From Streptomyces sp. MMG1121 (GTDB taxonomy: Bacteria; Actinomycetota; Actinomycetes; Streptomycetales; Streptomycetaceae): DNA of 64,000 bases. This document shows positions 45,243 to 54,481 of the stretch, one piece after another. Numbering within the stretch: the first letter of the stretch is position 1; the number at the start of each line of letters is the position of its first letter. A program made the position numbers and the translations under genes. The notes under the pieces were generated by a model. It did no database searches. It saw nothing but the letters and a program-made list of their open reading frames with translations, and was not told the DNA's origin. The DNA lies in contig NZ_LGDV01000025.1 in assembly GCF_001280015.1 (NCBI RefSeq), forward strand, positions 62,001 through 126,000. Reading direction: 5' to 3'.

Positions 45243-46697
45243 ATGAACAAGACGATCAGGCGGGCGTCCGTCTTCGCGCTGCTGCTCGTGCTCGCTCTGC
45301 TGGTCAGGGCGACCTGGGTGCAGTTCTACGACGGCAAGGCCCTCGCGGACGACAACGACAACCGGCGCAACGCGATAGAGACGTACTCGCGGCCGCTGGG
45401 GAACATCATCGTGGCCGGAAACGCGATCACCGGCTCGACGCGGACGAAGGGAAGCGACCTCGCGTACAAGCGCACGTACACGGACGGCAAGCTCTACGCC
45501 GCGGTGACGGGCTACGCCTCACAGGCCTACGCCCCCACCCAGCTGGAGGGCATCTACACGGACCTGCTGAACGGCACGGACACCCAGCTGAAGACGGTGC
45601 TGGACACGCTCACCGGCGAGCGCGCCGACCCGGGCAACGTGCTCACCACGATCGACCCGGCCGTGCAGAAGGCCGCCTACCAGGCCCTCGGTGACAAGAA
45701 GGGCTCGGCCGTCGCGATCGACCCGAAGACCGGCAAGATCCTCGCGGTGGTCTCGACCCCGTCGTACGACCCCTCGTCGCTCACCGACGCCAACACCGCG
45801 GGGACCGCCTGGAAGCAGCTCACCGCGGACAAGGACAAGCCGCTGACCAACCGCGCGCTGCGCCAGCCGCTGCCGCCGGGGTCGACGTTCAAGCTGGTCG
45901 TGGCGGCGGCCGCGCTGGAGAACGGGCTGTACAAGAACGTGGACGAGGACACCGACAGCCCCGACCCTTACATCATGCCGGGCACGACGCGCCCGCTGGC
46001 GAACGAGAACAAGTCGGCGCCCTGCAAGAACGCCTCGATCCGCACCGCCCTGCGGTACTCCTGCAACAACGTCTTCGGTCACATGGCCGTCCAGCTCGGC
46101 CAGGACAAGGTGAAGGCCATGGCCGAGAAGTTCGGTTTCAACAACGACAAGCAGGACGTGCCGGTCCGGGCCTACACCAGCGTCTACCCCTCGCACATGG
46201 ACCAGGCGCAGACCGCCCTCTCCGGCATCGGCCAGTTCGACGTCACCGCCACCCCGCTCCAGATGGCCATGGTGTCCGCGGCCATAGCCAACGGCGGCAA
46301 GCTGGTCTCTCCGCACATGGTGTCCCAGATCACCGACAGCGGCGGTGATGTGTTGCACAACTACGACGACAGTGCGGGCACGAAGCAGATCGTCAGCTCC
46401 TCCACCGCCGAGCAGCTCCAGTCGGCGATGGAGACGGTGGTCAAGGACGGCACGGGCACGAACGCCCTGATCGACGGCGCCACCGTCGGCGGCAAGACCG
46501 GCACGGCCCAGCACGGCGAGAACAACAGCAAGACGCCGTACGCCTGGTTCACGTCGTTCGGCAAGTCGGACAGCAACGGCAAGGAGGTGGCCGTCGCGGT
46601 GATGGTCGAGCAGTCGGACGCGGCGCGGTCGGAGGTCAGCGGCAACGGGCTGGCGGCGCCGGTGGCGAAGGCGATGATGCAGGCGGCGCTGAAGTAG
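45243..46697 (+). CDS. Penicillin-binding protein, class B transpeptidase (PbpA/FtsI-like)
   Basis: 484 residues. A single N-terminal membrane helix (residues 8-22) precedes a short dimerisation domain and a transpeptidase domain with all active-site motifs: SxxK at S214-K217 (PPGSTFK), SxN at S273-N275 (YSCNN) and KTG at 418-420 (VGGKTGTAQ). It crosslinks peptidoglycan on the outer face of the membrane. Length and lack of a PASTA domain match PbpA-like proteins. No SEDS (RodA/FtsW) gene is beside it. The ribosome site is weak and may be masked by pairing of CCGATGAG (45181) with CTCATCGG (45234). Confidence 0.9.
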   Translation: MNKTIRRASVFALLLVLALLVRATWVQFYDGKALADDNDNRRNAIETYSRPLGNIIVAGNAITGSTRTKGSDLAYKRTYTDGKLYAAVTGYASQAYAPTQLEGIYTDLLNGTDTQLKTVLDTLTGERADPGNVLTTIDPAVQKAAYQALGDKKGSAVAIDPKTGKILAVVSTPSYDPSSLTDANTAGTAWKQLTADKDKPLTNRALRQPLPPGSTFKLVVAAAALENGLYKNVDEDTDSPDPYIMPGTTRPLANENKSAPCKNASIRTALRYSCNNVFGHMAVQLGQDKVKAMAEKFGFNNDKQDVPVRAYTSVYPSHMDQAQTALSGIGQFDVTATPLQMAMVSAAIANGGKLVSPHMVSQITDSGGDVLHNYDDSAGTKQIVSSSTAEQLQSAMETVVKDGTGTNALIDGATVGGKTGTAQHGENNSKTPYAWFTSFGKSDSNGKEVAVAVMVEQSDAARSEVSGNGLAAPVAKAMMQAALK

Positions 46698-46702
46698 CCC
46701 CC

Positions 46703-48115
46703 TCACTTCACCCCGAGGATCTGCTCCACCGGATCGATCGCGAAGTACAGGAGGAACAGCGCCGAGACGCCCCACAACAACCAGTTGACCTCCCGCGCCT
46801 TCCCCAGCACCGTCTTGATGACGACGTAGGACACGAAGCCCGCGCCGATGCCATCGGTGATGGAGTACGTGAACGGCATCGCGGCGATGGTGAGGAACGC
46901 CGGGACGGCGATCTCGTACCGGTCCCAGTCGATGTGCTTGACGTGGGTCATCATCAGGAAGCCCACCGCGATCAGCGCGGGCGCCGCCGCCTGGAGCGGG
47001 ACGATGGTGAGCAGCGGGGCGAGGAAGAGCGCGAGGCCGAACAGGCCGCCGGTGACGAGGTTGGCGAGGCCGGTGCGGGCGCCCTCGCCGACGCCGGCCG
47101 CGGACTCGATGTAGGCGGTGTTGGAGGAGGCGGAGCCAAGACCGCCGGCGACGGCGGCGGCGCCGTCGATGAACAGCACGCGCCCGATGCCGGGCACCTG
47201 CCCCTTCTCGTCGAGCAGCCCGGCCTCGGCGCTGATGCCGACGATGGTGCCCATGGCGTCGAAGAAGTCCGACAGGATCAGGGTGAAGACGAGCAGGACG
47301 GCGGTGAGCACGCCGGCCTTGCCGAAGCCGCCGAACAGACTGAAGTGACCGATGAGTCCGAAGTCCGGGGCGGCGACGATCTTGTCCGGGACCTTGGGCG
47401 TGGTCAGACCCCAGCTCTTGATGTCGGCGACGGCGTTGATGACGATCGCGACGACGGTCATCGTCACGATGCTGATGAGGATCGCGCCCTTCACCTTCCG
47501 GGCGAGCAGGCCGATGGTCAGCAGCACGCCGAGACAGAAGACCAGCACGGGCCAGCCGGTGAGCCGGCCGACGGCGCCCAGTTGCACGGGCACGGTGGTG
47601 TTCGCGGCGTCCGGAACACGGCTGACGAAGCCGGCGTCGACGAAGCCGATGAAGGCGATGAACAGACCGATGCCGACGCCGATGGCCTGCTTCAGCTGCT
47701 GCGGGATCGCGTTCATGATCGCTTCCCGGAGCCCGGTGAGGACCAACAGGCAGATGACGAGGCCCTCCAGGACCACCAGGCCCATCGCGTCCGGCCAGCT
47801 CATCAGCGGGGCGAGCTGAAAGGCCACGACGGCGTTGAGGCCGAGGCCTGCGGCGATCGCGAGGGGGAGGTTGCCGCCGACCCCCATGACGACCGTCATC
47901 ACACAGGCCACCAGGGCGGTGGCGGTGACGAGTTGGCCGGTGTCGAGGGTGTGCTGGTACTTGTCCTTGGCGCTGCCCAGGATGATCGGATTCAGGACAA
48001 GGATGTAGGCCATGGTGAAGAACGTGGCGAAGCCGCCGCGTATCTCCCGGCCGACCGTCGATCCACGTGCGGAGATGCTGAAGTACCGGTCGACGCCGTG
48101 CCGCGCTGGGGACAT
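46703..48115 (-). CDS. NCS2 purine permease, AzgA-like
   Basis: 470 residues with about 12-14 hydrophobic segments. It has GGFATFFTMAYILVLNPIIL, GLGLNAVVAFQL, DFFDAMGTIVGISAEAG and the family signature GSASSNTAYIESAAGVGEGARTGLANLVTG. This is the AzgA-like branch of NCS2, which imports adenine, hypoxanthine or guanine by proton symport. GAGGAG seven bases upstream supports ATG 48115. It converges with the PBP gene with only five bases between stops and no terminator visible. Confidence 0.9.
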   Translation of the reverse strand: MSPARHGVDRYFSISARGSTVGREIRGGFATFFTMAYILVLNPIILGSAKDKYQHTLDTGQLVTATALVACVMTVVMGVGGNLPLAIAAGLGLNAVVAFQLAPLMSWPDAMGLVVLEGLVICLLVLTGLREAIMNAIPQQLKQAIGVGIGLFIAFIGFVDAGFVSRVPDAANTTVPVQLGAVGRLTGWPVLVFCLGVLLTIGLLARKVKGAILISIVTMTVVAIVINAVADIKSWGLTTPKVPDKIVAAPDFGLIGHFSLFGGFGKAGVLTAVLLVFTLILSDFFDAMGTIVGISAEAGLLDEKGQVPGIGRVLFIDGAAAVAGGLGSASSNTAYIESAAGVGEGARTGLANLVTGGLFGLALFLAPLLTIVPLQAAAPALIAVGFLMMTHVKHIDWDRYEIAVPAFLTIAAMPFTYSITDGIGAGFVSYVVIKTVLGKAREVNWLLWGVSALFLLYFAIDPVEQILGVK

Positions 48116-48305
48116 GGTCCAACTCCTCGTCGCCTGAGGGGCGCTGTGCGGATGCTGGCTGGATTGTTCCCTCGTTCGGCCTGATTCAGGTTTTCTGCGT
48201 GTTACGGAATCCGACCACGCGCTTCCCGCGAGCCCCCGCCAGGGCGCGGCGCTGCCGGTGGCGGGGGCCGGGTACGAGCGGCTGCTCAGGACCTGGGGAT
48301 GACCG

Positions 48306-49103
48306 TCAGGAGACGAAGTAGGTCGGGTTGGGCAGCTTGTACGTCCGGTCGGCGTGGCCGCCGTCCAGGTCCGAGTACTGGTCGCCGAAGTTGGCGATGA
48401 TCTCGTAGCCGAGGTCGTCCTCGATGTGCTTGCGGGTTCCGGACTTGTACTGGACGGTCGTGCACTTCCAGGCACCCGGGGTGGCGCAACCGGACAGGTA
48501 GGCGGGCGGGTTGGCCGCGTCCTTGAGGAACATGTGGTCGGCGTCGAGGTTCACATCGGCGCCGACCTTCTTCAGGTTGGCGACGGCGGCGGTGCGCTGG
48601 GCCTCGGTCAGACCGGAGTTGTAGAAGACCTCGACGCCCTTGGACTCGGCGTACCGGACCAGCTCGGGGCTGCCGAAGACGGCGGGGCGGTCGGCACGGT
48701 TCACATAGTCGTTCCAAGTGCCGGAGTTGTACGTGTAGTTGTACCGCTTCTCGTAATCCAGGCTGAGCAGCAGCGTGTCATCGATGTCGAACATGACGGC
48801 CGGCTTCTCGCCGTGCCGGTACGCCTTGCGGGCCTCCTTGTCGATATAGCGCTTCGCGTCGGCGTCGAGGTGCGCCAGATCCTTGGCGTACGGGCTGTCC
48901 GGGGACGCCTGGTAGACACCGTTGCTGTCGGCGGTGGTGCCGTAGTAGGTGTCGATGTCCTTCACCAACTGCCCGATGTTGTAGGGCTCGTGGGTGGAGT
49001 TCGCCGTCGACTGCCCGGCGGTGGCCGCGCCCGCGCCGTACAGCGCGCCACCGGCGACGACACAGGCGGCACCGACGGCGAGCGTTCTGAGAGACTTCCG
49101 CAT
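48306..49103 (-). CDS. Secreted HAD superfamily acid phosphatase (class B type)
   Basis: 265 residues. Signal peptide (TLAVGAACVVAGGALYGAGAATAG) followed by a HAD subfamily IIIB domain. The catalytic DxD is in AVMFDIDDTLLLSLDYE, motif II in EVFYNSGLTEAQRTA, motif III in the HMFLKDAAN/KHIEDDLG region and motif IV in NFGDQYSDLDGGHAD. Such enzymes are extracellular phosphomonoesterases. Two cysteines (SGCATPGAWKCTT) may form a disulfide. The gene is divergent from a small unknown gene and transcribed with its own promoter. Confidence 0.88.
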   Translation of the reverse strand: MRKSLRTLAVGAACVVAGGALYGAGAATAGQSTANSTHEPYNIGQLVKDIDTYYGTTADSNGVYQASPDSPYAKDLAHLDADAKRYIDKEARKAYRHGEKPAVMFDIDDTLLLSLDYEKRYNYTYNSGTWNDYVNRADRPAVFGSPELVRYAESKGVEVFYNSGLTEAQRTAAVANLKKVGADVNLDADHMFLKDAANPPAYLSGCATPGAWKCTTVQYKSGTRKHIEDDLGYEIIANFGDQYSDLDGGHADRTYKLPNPTYFVS

Positions 49104-49237
49104 GGATTCTCCGGATCTGAATGATGAGAGTGATGTACCAGGTCAGGGATTGTCTACGCGCATCACACCCCACTCGGCGAGCGGTGTTACCCGATCGATA
49201 CGCACGCCCTCGTCCCGACAGGAAGGAGCTGGATCCC

Positions 49238-49678
49238 GTGTTCACCGTGCGGTTCACCGTGTGGCCCGGCCAGGGCGAGGACAGCGGGTTCGACATGGGC
49301 GACATGGCCGTCACCGGGGACTTCGGCACGGCCGACTCGGCCGGCCAGGTCCCCCACCAGGGCATGATGATCTACCTCTCGGTCATCCAGCTGCTCGACG
49401 GCCTGGGCGACTTCCTCCGGGGCAACGCCCGCGTGCTGAACTTCACCGGTTTCGACACGCGGTTCGGTTTTCTCGTACGGCGGACGAAGGACGGTCTGTC
49501 GGTCGCCGGCAAGGACGGCGTCGTCGTCGCCCGGACGACGGCGCCGGAACTCATCTCCGCCGTGCTGCGCGCGGCGGAGGACCTGGGGCGCGCCCTCCCT
49601 CCGGAGGACACGGTCACATCCGACTGGCAAGCCACCCTCGCCGCGTTCCGCCCCCTCGTACCGGGCGGGACGGGGTGA
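49238..49678 (+). CDS. Hypothetical protein, 146 residues
   Basis: No family recognised. It begins FTVRFTVWPGQGEDSGFDMGDMAVTGDFGTADSAG and contains MMIYLSVIQLLDGLGDFL, an FDTRFGFLVRR strand and an amphipathic AVLRAAEDLGRAL helix. There are no membrane segments, so it is probably a small cytoplasmic alpha/beta protein. A good GGAAGGAG ribosome site supports GTG 49238; the upstream ATG reading would lack one. Its stop overlaps the next GTG (GTGA), marking a small operon of unknown genes. Confidence 0.65.
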   Translation: MFTVRFTVWPGQGEDSGFDMGDMAVTGDFGTADSAGQVPHQGMMIYLSVIQLLDGLGDFLRGNARVLNFTGFDTRFGFLVRRTKDGLSVAGKDGVVVARTTAPELISAVLRAAEDLGRALPPEDTVTSDWQATLAAFRPLVPGGTG

Positions 49679-50220
49679 GCGCCGGGCGCCGGGCGGACGA
49701 ACTGCGGTACCGGCCCGAACATTTCGTCGTCGACGGAGCTCTGCGCGACGTCTGCGTCCTCGGCACCACGCTCGACGACTGGCGGCGCATGACCGAGGGG
49801 CTGCGCGTCCTGCCCGGCCGGCACGTCCTGACGTGGACGCTCGCCGGCACCACGGACACCGGCGTTCCGGACGCCTCTGCGGTCTGGGCCCGGCTTGAAC
49901 AGGACCCGGAGGAATCGGTGAGCCTGGCCGTCGAGATCGGAGGCATGTGGTTCACCTCCTACTTCTTCGAGATCGAGGAGATCGGGTTCACCTTCGACCC
50001 CCGCGCTGTGGTGGACCGCAACACGTTCGCGCCCGTCCGCGACTTCGTGACGTGGCTGGGGACCTCCACGGGCCGGGAAGTCGTCGTGACCATGGAGAGC
50101 ACCGACCACACCACCCTGCCCGCCATGCTTCGCCGACGGCCCCCGGCCACGTGCGAGGCTGATCCCGGCCATGGCACGAACGGTTCGAGGGCGATCCCAC
50201 GTCGATCGAGGCCCTGCTGA
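49675..50220 (+). CDS. Hypothetical protein with a probable C-terminal frameshift
   Basis: 181 residues as read, no family recognised. Residues 1 to about 150 look like normal coding sequence (YRPEHFVVDGALRDVCVLGTTLDDWRRMTEGLRVLPG, MWFTSYFFEIEEIGFTFDPRAV). The last 20 (GTNGSRAIPRRSRPC) have atypical codon use. From about 50168, another frame takes over with strongly GC3-biased codons. A single missing base in the C-rich run near 50165-50170 would join the two. The start is GTG overlapping the previous stop. Confidence 0.55.
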   Translation: MSAGRRADELRYRPEHFVVDGALRDVCVLGTTLDDWRRMTEGLRVLPGRHVLTWTLAGTTDTGVPDASAVWARLEQDPEESVSLAVEIGGMWFTSYFFEIEEIGFTFDPRAVVDRNTFAPVRDFVTWLGTSTGREVVVTMESTDHTTLPAMLRRRPPATCEADPGHGTNGSRAIPRRSRPC

Positions 50221-50433
50221 ACCGGCTGCGGCTCGCGCTCTACGTGACCGTCCCGGACGAACCCGAGTCCGAGGCCGGCGCGCTCGCCCTGGCGCAGGAC
50301 ATCGCCCGTTGCCGGCGCCGCGGTCCGGACGACGCCTTTCCCGGGCGTGCCTTCGAGGTGGTGGGGTACGAGACGGAGGACGGTCCGGTCGTGCGTTTGG
50401 TGTGCGTGCGGCAAGGCGGCGAGGATCCCGGTC
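50170..50433 (+). pseudogene. Frameshifted continuation of the 49675 gene
   Basis: In the frame containing TGG at about 50170 the sequence reads WHERFEGDPTSIEALLNRLR, then ALYVTVPDEPESEAGALALA, an Arg-rich stretch and FEVVGYETEDGPVVRLVCVR. Third-position GC is very high up to about 50430 and falls sharply after that, where the next gene starts. There is no good start codon at the beginning (TGA lies three codons upstream), so it is best seen as the detached C-terminal part of the preceding gene, not an independent protein. A sequencing error is possible. Confidence 0.5.
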
Positions 50434-50928
50434 ATGAGATTCGTCGACGTCCACTGGCAGGACCACGGTTTCTTCCTCGATGCCTCCGCCTACCTGGCCG
50501 AACTGCCGCGCCTGCGTGGCCTTCTGCCACCGGGCGCCTGGGCCTTCGTCTCCGACCCGGGGCACTACGACATCCCCGGCGCCACCCGCTGCGTGAAGGA
50601 CCTGGAGCTGGCCGGGATCCATCCGGCGACCGACAAGAGCGGGCGGCTGGCGCTGGAGTTCGCGCCGAACCGGTTCAAGCACGACGCGGGGCTGCGCATC
50701 AGCTATGCGGGCGTACGGCAGTTCTCCGTCGAGTATCACCACGCGATCGACTGGATGCGGGTCGACACCGTGCTGTTCGACGAGATCCTGCCGGACGTCG
50801 ACAGCCGCGCAGACGGGGGCACGGACGGTGACGGGCGCGGTGGGTGTGTGCACGAGATCGTGCTCACCGATGCCTCGATCACCGTCCGCTGCCAGGACCT
50901 TCGGGCGGAGTGGGGCGGGATCGGCTGA
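50434..50928 (+). CDS. Hypothetical protein, 164 residues
   Basis: No family recognised. It begins MRFVDVHWQDHGFFLDASAYLAELPRLRGLLP and includes FAPNRFKHDAGLRISYAGVRQFSVEYHHAIDWMRVDTVLFDEILPDV and a final VHEIVLTDASITVRCQDLRAEW. The antiparallel-strand pattern suggests a compact beta-rich cytoplasmic domain. GAGGA lies nine bases before ATG 50434. It is the third gene of the unknown cluster and is followed by a terminator hairpin. Confidence 0.65.
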   Translation: MRFVDVHWQDHGFFLDASAYLAELPRLRGLLPPGAWAFVSDPGHYDIPGATRCVKDLELAGIHPATDKSGRLALEFAPNRFKHDAGLRISYAGVRQFSVEYHHAIDWMRVDTVLFDEILPDVDSRADGGTDGDGRGGCVHEIVLTDASITVRCQDLRAEWGGIG

Positions 50929-51019
50929 CGCGGGGTCAGTTCATCGTCGCGCCGATCGTCGTGCTGCCCGTCGGCAGTGCTCCTTCGCGGTGCGGCTCTT
51001 GAGGACGCGGACGAGGGGC

Positions 51020-51052
51020 GGCCGGGGCGGTGCGGGTGCGCGCGCCCCGGCC
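51020..51052. terminator. GC-rich hairpin between convergent genes
   Basis: GGCCGGGGCG (51020-51029) and CGCCCCGGCC (51043-51052) pair perfectly over 10 bases with a 13-base loop, ten bases before the pectate lyase stop (minus strand) and about 90 bases after the unknown cluster. It could terminate both. Confidence 0.65.
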
Positions 51053-51061
51053 GGCGGCGGT

Positions 51062-52384
51062 TCAGCGCAGGTGGCCGGCGCCCGCGCCGTGGTCGACGAT
51101 GCCGGGGACCGCCCGGGCCGGGTCGACCGCGGTGCGCAGGGCCGGTGTCCAGCCGGCGCCGGACCGGAGGATCTCCCCCGGCACCTGGGCGTTGTGGACG
51201 GCGATCAGGTCGGTCGGGGAGCCGTTGACGTAGTTGTCGTCGGCGGTGAGCGACGACTCGTTCCACTTCTTCAGGATCGTGCCGGCCTGGACCCCGTCCG
51301 GCAGGGTGAACGCGTCGTGCTCGGCGACGAGTTGGGACTCCGTGCCGATGCCGTAGCTGTAGCCGTAGCCGTCCTTCGCGACGAAGTGGTTGTTGTAGGA
51401 GTCCGCCTGCCCGAACCGCACGCGCGGGGCCCGCTCGACCAGGTTCGAGAACAGGTTGTGGTGGAAGGTGACCTTCAGGTGACCCCGGTCCACGGCGACC
51501 GTCGAGGCGCTGTCGCTGTTGCCGACGAGGATCGTCTTGTCGTGGTTCTCGAAGACGTTCCAGGAGGCGGTGACGTAGTCGGACGCCTTGACGATGTCCA
51601 TCTCCCCGTCGTGCTGCTCGTAGATGCGGCCGTAGTAGTGCGGCAGGGTGCTGTCGGGGTGGGCGCCGTCGGTGAAGGTGTTGTGGTCCATCCACACATG
51701 TGTGCCGCCGTAGATGTCCACGCTGTCGTACTCGGAGTTCCAGTTGCCGTCCGCGGTGTCGGTCGGGTCCCACTGCGGGAAGCAGTCGAGAGGGCTCTCG
51801 AAGCTCAGGTTGCGGACGATGACGTTGTCGACGCCCTTGATCTGGAGGCTGGCGCCCTTGAAGCCGGCGTCCTTGCCGATGCCGACGATCGTGGTGTCGG
51901 CGGGGACGAGGGCCTTGACGAAGGCGTCCTGGTTGGCCTCGGAGGCGCGGCGCAGGCCCTCGGGGCTGTCGGCGCTCTCGCCGTCGAGGTTCTTTCCGCG
52001 GCCCCATACCGCCGGGTCGTAGGTCTTGAGGTAGGCGGCGAAGTCGTAGCCCGGTACGGCGAAGGAGGCGCAACTGGGCCCGTCGGCGTCGATGGTGCCC
52101 TTGACTCTGATGATCCTCGGTGCCGTGCCGCCGTCCGTCAGGGCCGCCTTGAACTGGTCCCAGGTGGTGACGGTGTACACGTGCGCGGAGCCGGCGGCGG
52201 CGCCGCCGGTCGTCCCCGTTCCGTAGGCCGCCCAGCCGTCCCGCGCGGGCAGCACCTGCCGGTCGAGGCCGGCCCGCGGGCCCGGCCGGGCGGAGGCGGA
52301 GGCGGTGCCGGTGACGGCGAGGACCAGGGCGGTGCAGCCCACCAGCGCCCCAATGACCCGTCCATGACATTTCTGTGTACGCAC
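51062..52384 (-). CDS. Secreted pectate lyase, polysaccharide lyase family 1
   Basis: 440 residues. Signal peptide (VIGALVGCTALVLAVTGTASA) and a parallel beta-helix PL1 domain. Diagnostic segments are IRVKGTID, VDNVIVRNLSFES, the calcium-site region YDSVDIYGGTHVWMDHNTFTDG, VTFHHNLFSNLVERAPRVRFGQADSYNNHFVAKDG (catalytic Arg region) and YSYGIGTESQLVAEHDAF. It cleaves de-esterified pectin by beta-elimination outside the cell. GAGGAG ten bases upstream supports GTG 52384. It is the last gene of a pectin-utilisation operon, 28 bases after the acetylesterase gene. Confidence 0.92.
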   Translation of the reverse strand: MRTQKCHGRVIGALVGCTALVLAVTGTASASARPGPRAGLDRQVLPARDGWAAYGTGTTGGAAAGSAHVYTVTTWDQFKAALTDGGTAPRIIRVKGTIDADGPSCASFAVPGYDFAAYLKTYDPAVWGRGKNLDGESADSPEGLRRASEANQDAFVKALVPADTTIVGIGKDAGFKGASLQIKGVDNVIVRNLSFESPLDCFPQWDPTDTADGNWNSEYDSVDIYGGTHVWMDHNTFTDGAHPDSTLPHYYGRIYEQHDGEMDIVKASDYVTASWNVFENHDKTILVGNSDSASTVAVDRGHLKVTFHHNLFSNLVERAPRVRFGQADSYNNHFVAKDGYGYSYGIGTESQLVAEHDAFTLPDGVQAGTILKKWNESSLTADDNYVNGSPTDLIAVHNAQVPGEILRSGAGWTPALRTAVDPARAVPGIVDHGAGAGHLR

Positions 52385-52412
52385 TGTGCGGGTCTCCTCG
52401 ATGCGGGAAGGG

Positions 52413-53192
52413 TCAGGATTCCGGGGCCGGCGGCCAGGTGATCCAGGACGCCGGGATGTCCTCGTGCAGTCGTACGACGTCGGGCCGCGCCAGCACGCGG
52501 GTGCGCAGCAGCTCCCGCGCCACGAGCCGGGCGACGGCGATGGCGCCGGGCGGGTTGAAGTGCGTGTTGTCCTGCTCGGTGGCGGTCCGGTTGAAGTAGG
52601 TCTTCGTCGCCTCCGCCCCGAGGCGCTGCCACAGCGCGAGCGACAGCGCCTCGATGCCGAGCAGTGCGACGCCCTCCTGCCGGGCGAGCGCCCGCATGGC
52701 CGCCGGGTAGTCGCCGTGGGTGGGCACGGCGTTGCCGTCGGCGTCGAACCTGCGGCGCTCGACGGGGGTGGCGAGGACGGGCCGGGCGCCATGAGCCCGG
52801 GCACCCTTGAGGTACAGCCGCAGACAGTCCTGGTACGTCGTCCACGGCTCGGTGTGGCGGGTGGGGTCGGTGTCCTTCTCGTCGTTGTGCGCGAACTGGA
52901 CGAGAAGGAGATCCCCCGGGCGGATCCCGACGAGTAGCGCGTCGAGCCGCCCTCCGTCGACGAAGCTCTTCGAACTCCGGCCGTTCACCGCGTGGTTGGC
53001 GACCGTCACCTGCTCGCGGAGGAAGAAGGGGAGGGCCGTGCCCCACCCCGTCTCCGGGGCTTCGTCGGCGTATTTCCGGGCGGCCGTGGAGTCGCCGGCG
53101 AGGTGGAGGGTGCGGTGCCCCCGCGGGGAACGGCCCGCGAGGGGAACGGCCGCGAGGGCGGCGGAGGTCACCCGTCTCCGTGTGAGGGACAT
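52413..53192 (-). CDS. Rhamnogalacturonan acetylesterase-like SGNH hydrolase
   Basis: 259 residues with an RRR-containing, Tat-like export signal (MSLTRRRVTSAALAAVPLAG). The SGNH blocks are HLAGDSTAARK (nucleophile Ser), GWGTALPFFL and VNGRSSKSFVDGGR, then FAHNDEKDTDP and the terminal TEQDNTHFNPPGAIAVARLVA (catalytic Asp/His). This matches CE12 rhamnogalacturonan acetylesterases, which strip acetyl groups from pectin. ATG overlaps the binding-protein stop by one base (TGATG). It looks intact even though the upstream genes are damaged. Confidence 0.88.
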   Translation of the reverse strand: MSLTRRRVTSAALAAVPLAGRSPRGHRTLHLAGDSTAARKYADEAPETGWGTALPFFLREQVTVANHAVNGRSSKSFVDGGRLDALLVGIRPGDLLLVQFAHNDEKDTDPTRHTEPWTTYQDCLRLYLKGARAHGARPVLATPVERRRFDADGNAVPTHGDYPAAMRALARQEGVALLGIEALSLALWQRLGAEATKTYFNRTATEQDNTHFNPPGAIAVARLVARELLRTRVLARPDVVRLHEDIPASWITWPPAPES

Positions 53193-54481
53193 CAGTGGTT
53201 CTTCTTCCAGTCCGCCTGCGCCTTGTCGAGCTGGTCGGCGAGGGTGTCCAGGAACTGCTTCGCACTCACCTTGCCGAGCAGCAGCTTCTGGAACTCCGGC
53301 TCGTTGCCGGACTTGGAGATGGTGTTCCAGTCGGGCAGGTAGTACGGCAGCTGGACGATCTTCGTGTCGGCCCCGTTCAGCGCCTCGGCCGCCAGCTTCG
53401 TCGGCTCGGCCTGCTGGACCCACGCGTCCTTCGCCGCGTCGGTGTTGGCCGGCACCTGCCCCGCCGACCGGTTGAACTTGGAGTTCTCCGCGGCCGAGAC
53501 GGCGAACTCGATGAACTTCCAGGCGGCCGCCTTGTTCTTGCCCGACTTGAACAGGCTCAGCCCGTCCACCGGGTTGGACACCTGTACCCGCGTGCCGTCG
53601 TCCAGGGTGGGGTTCGGAATGCCCCGGAACCTGTCCTTGCCCAGCGCCTTCAGATGATCCTGGTAGGAGCCCAGATTGTGGCTCAGCATGCCGATGGTGC
53701 CGCTGTCCCACTGGGCGACCATCTTCGTGAAGTCGTTGTTGACGTCGGCGGACGGGGTGTCCTTCTTGTAGAGCGCGATGTACTTCTCCAGCGCGGCCAC
53801 GTTCTTCGGGTCGTTGACGGTGGTCTTGTCGCCGTTCCAGAACGAGGTGATGCCGCTCTGGCCGTAGACCGCGTCCAGGGCCGGGGCGATGGACCCCTCG
53901 CCGCCGCGGAAGGTGAAGCCGAACGCGTTCTTGCCCTTGTCCGTCAGATTGTCGGCGGCCGCGTAGAACTTCGACCAGGTCGTCGGGGCGGCCAGCCCCG
54001 CCTTCTTGAACAGGTCCGTCCGATACCACAGCGTGCCGTTGTTGGCCGAGGTCGGCACCTGGTACAGCGTGTCGCCGCCGCCCGCCGCCTTGCTGACGTC
54101 GATGAGGTTCTGGCTCAGCCTGCCGTTCAGGGTGCTCTTCGCCAGCCGGGAGTCCAGGGGCTCCAGCGCTCCCTGGACCGCGACCTCGGCGAGCATCGCG
54201 GTACCCACGCCGCCGACGTCGGGCAGACCGCCGCCCTGGATCGCGGTGTCGTACTTGGACTGGGCACTGGCCGCCGGGATGCCGACGTACCTGACCCTGA
54301 TGTCCGGGTACTTCTTCTCGAAGTCGGCGATGACCTGCTTCCAGATGTCGGTGCGGACACCGCCGTTGTTGTCCCAGAAGGTGATCGTGCCCTTCCCGGA
54401 CCCCTCGCTCCCCTTGTCCCCCGCGCTGCCGCTGCCGTCGTCGCCGCACGCGGTGGCGGTCAGCGCGAGGACGGAACCCAG
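53192..54481 (-). pseudogene. Sugar ABC transporter substrate-binding lipoprotein lacking its start and signal peptide
   Basis: The frame reads LGSVLALTATACGDDGSGSAG (a lipobox) and then a complete family 1 sugar-binding domain (TITFWDNNGG, RTDLFKKAGLAAPTTWSKF, WKFIEFAVSAAEN) to the stop at 53192. No start codon or basic n-region precedes the lipobox. Upstream, the frame becomes HPHPHP and belongs to the oxidoreductase on another frame. The first usable start inside is GTG 54208, which would omit the lipobox and about 90 residues. The gene has evidently lost its 5' end by a deletion at about 54480. Confidence 0.8.

Noticed and set aside
54208..54208. GTG 54208 as the true start of the sugar-binding protein
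   Set aside because: It would remove the visible lipobox and about 90 conserved residues of the first lobe, so it cannot give a functional exported protein.
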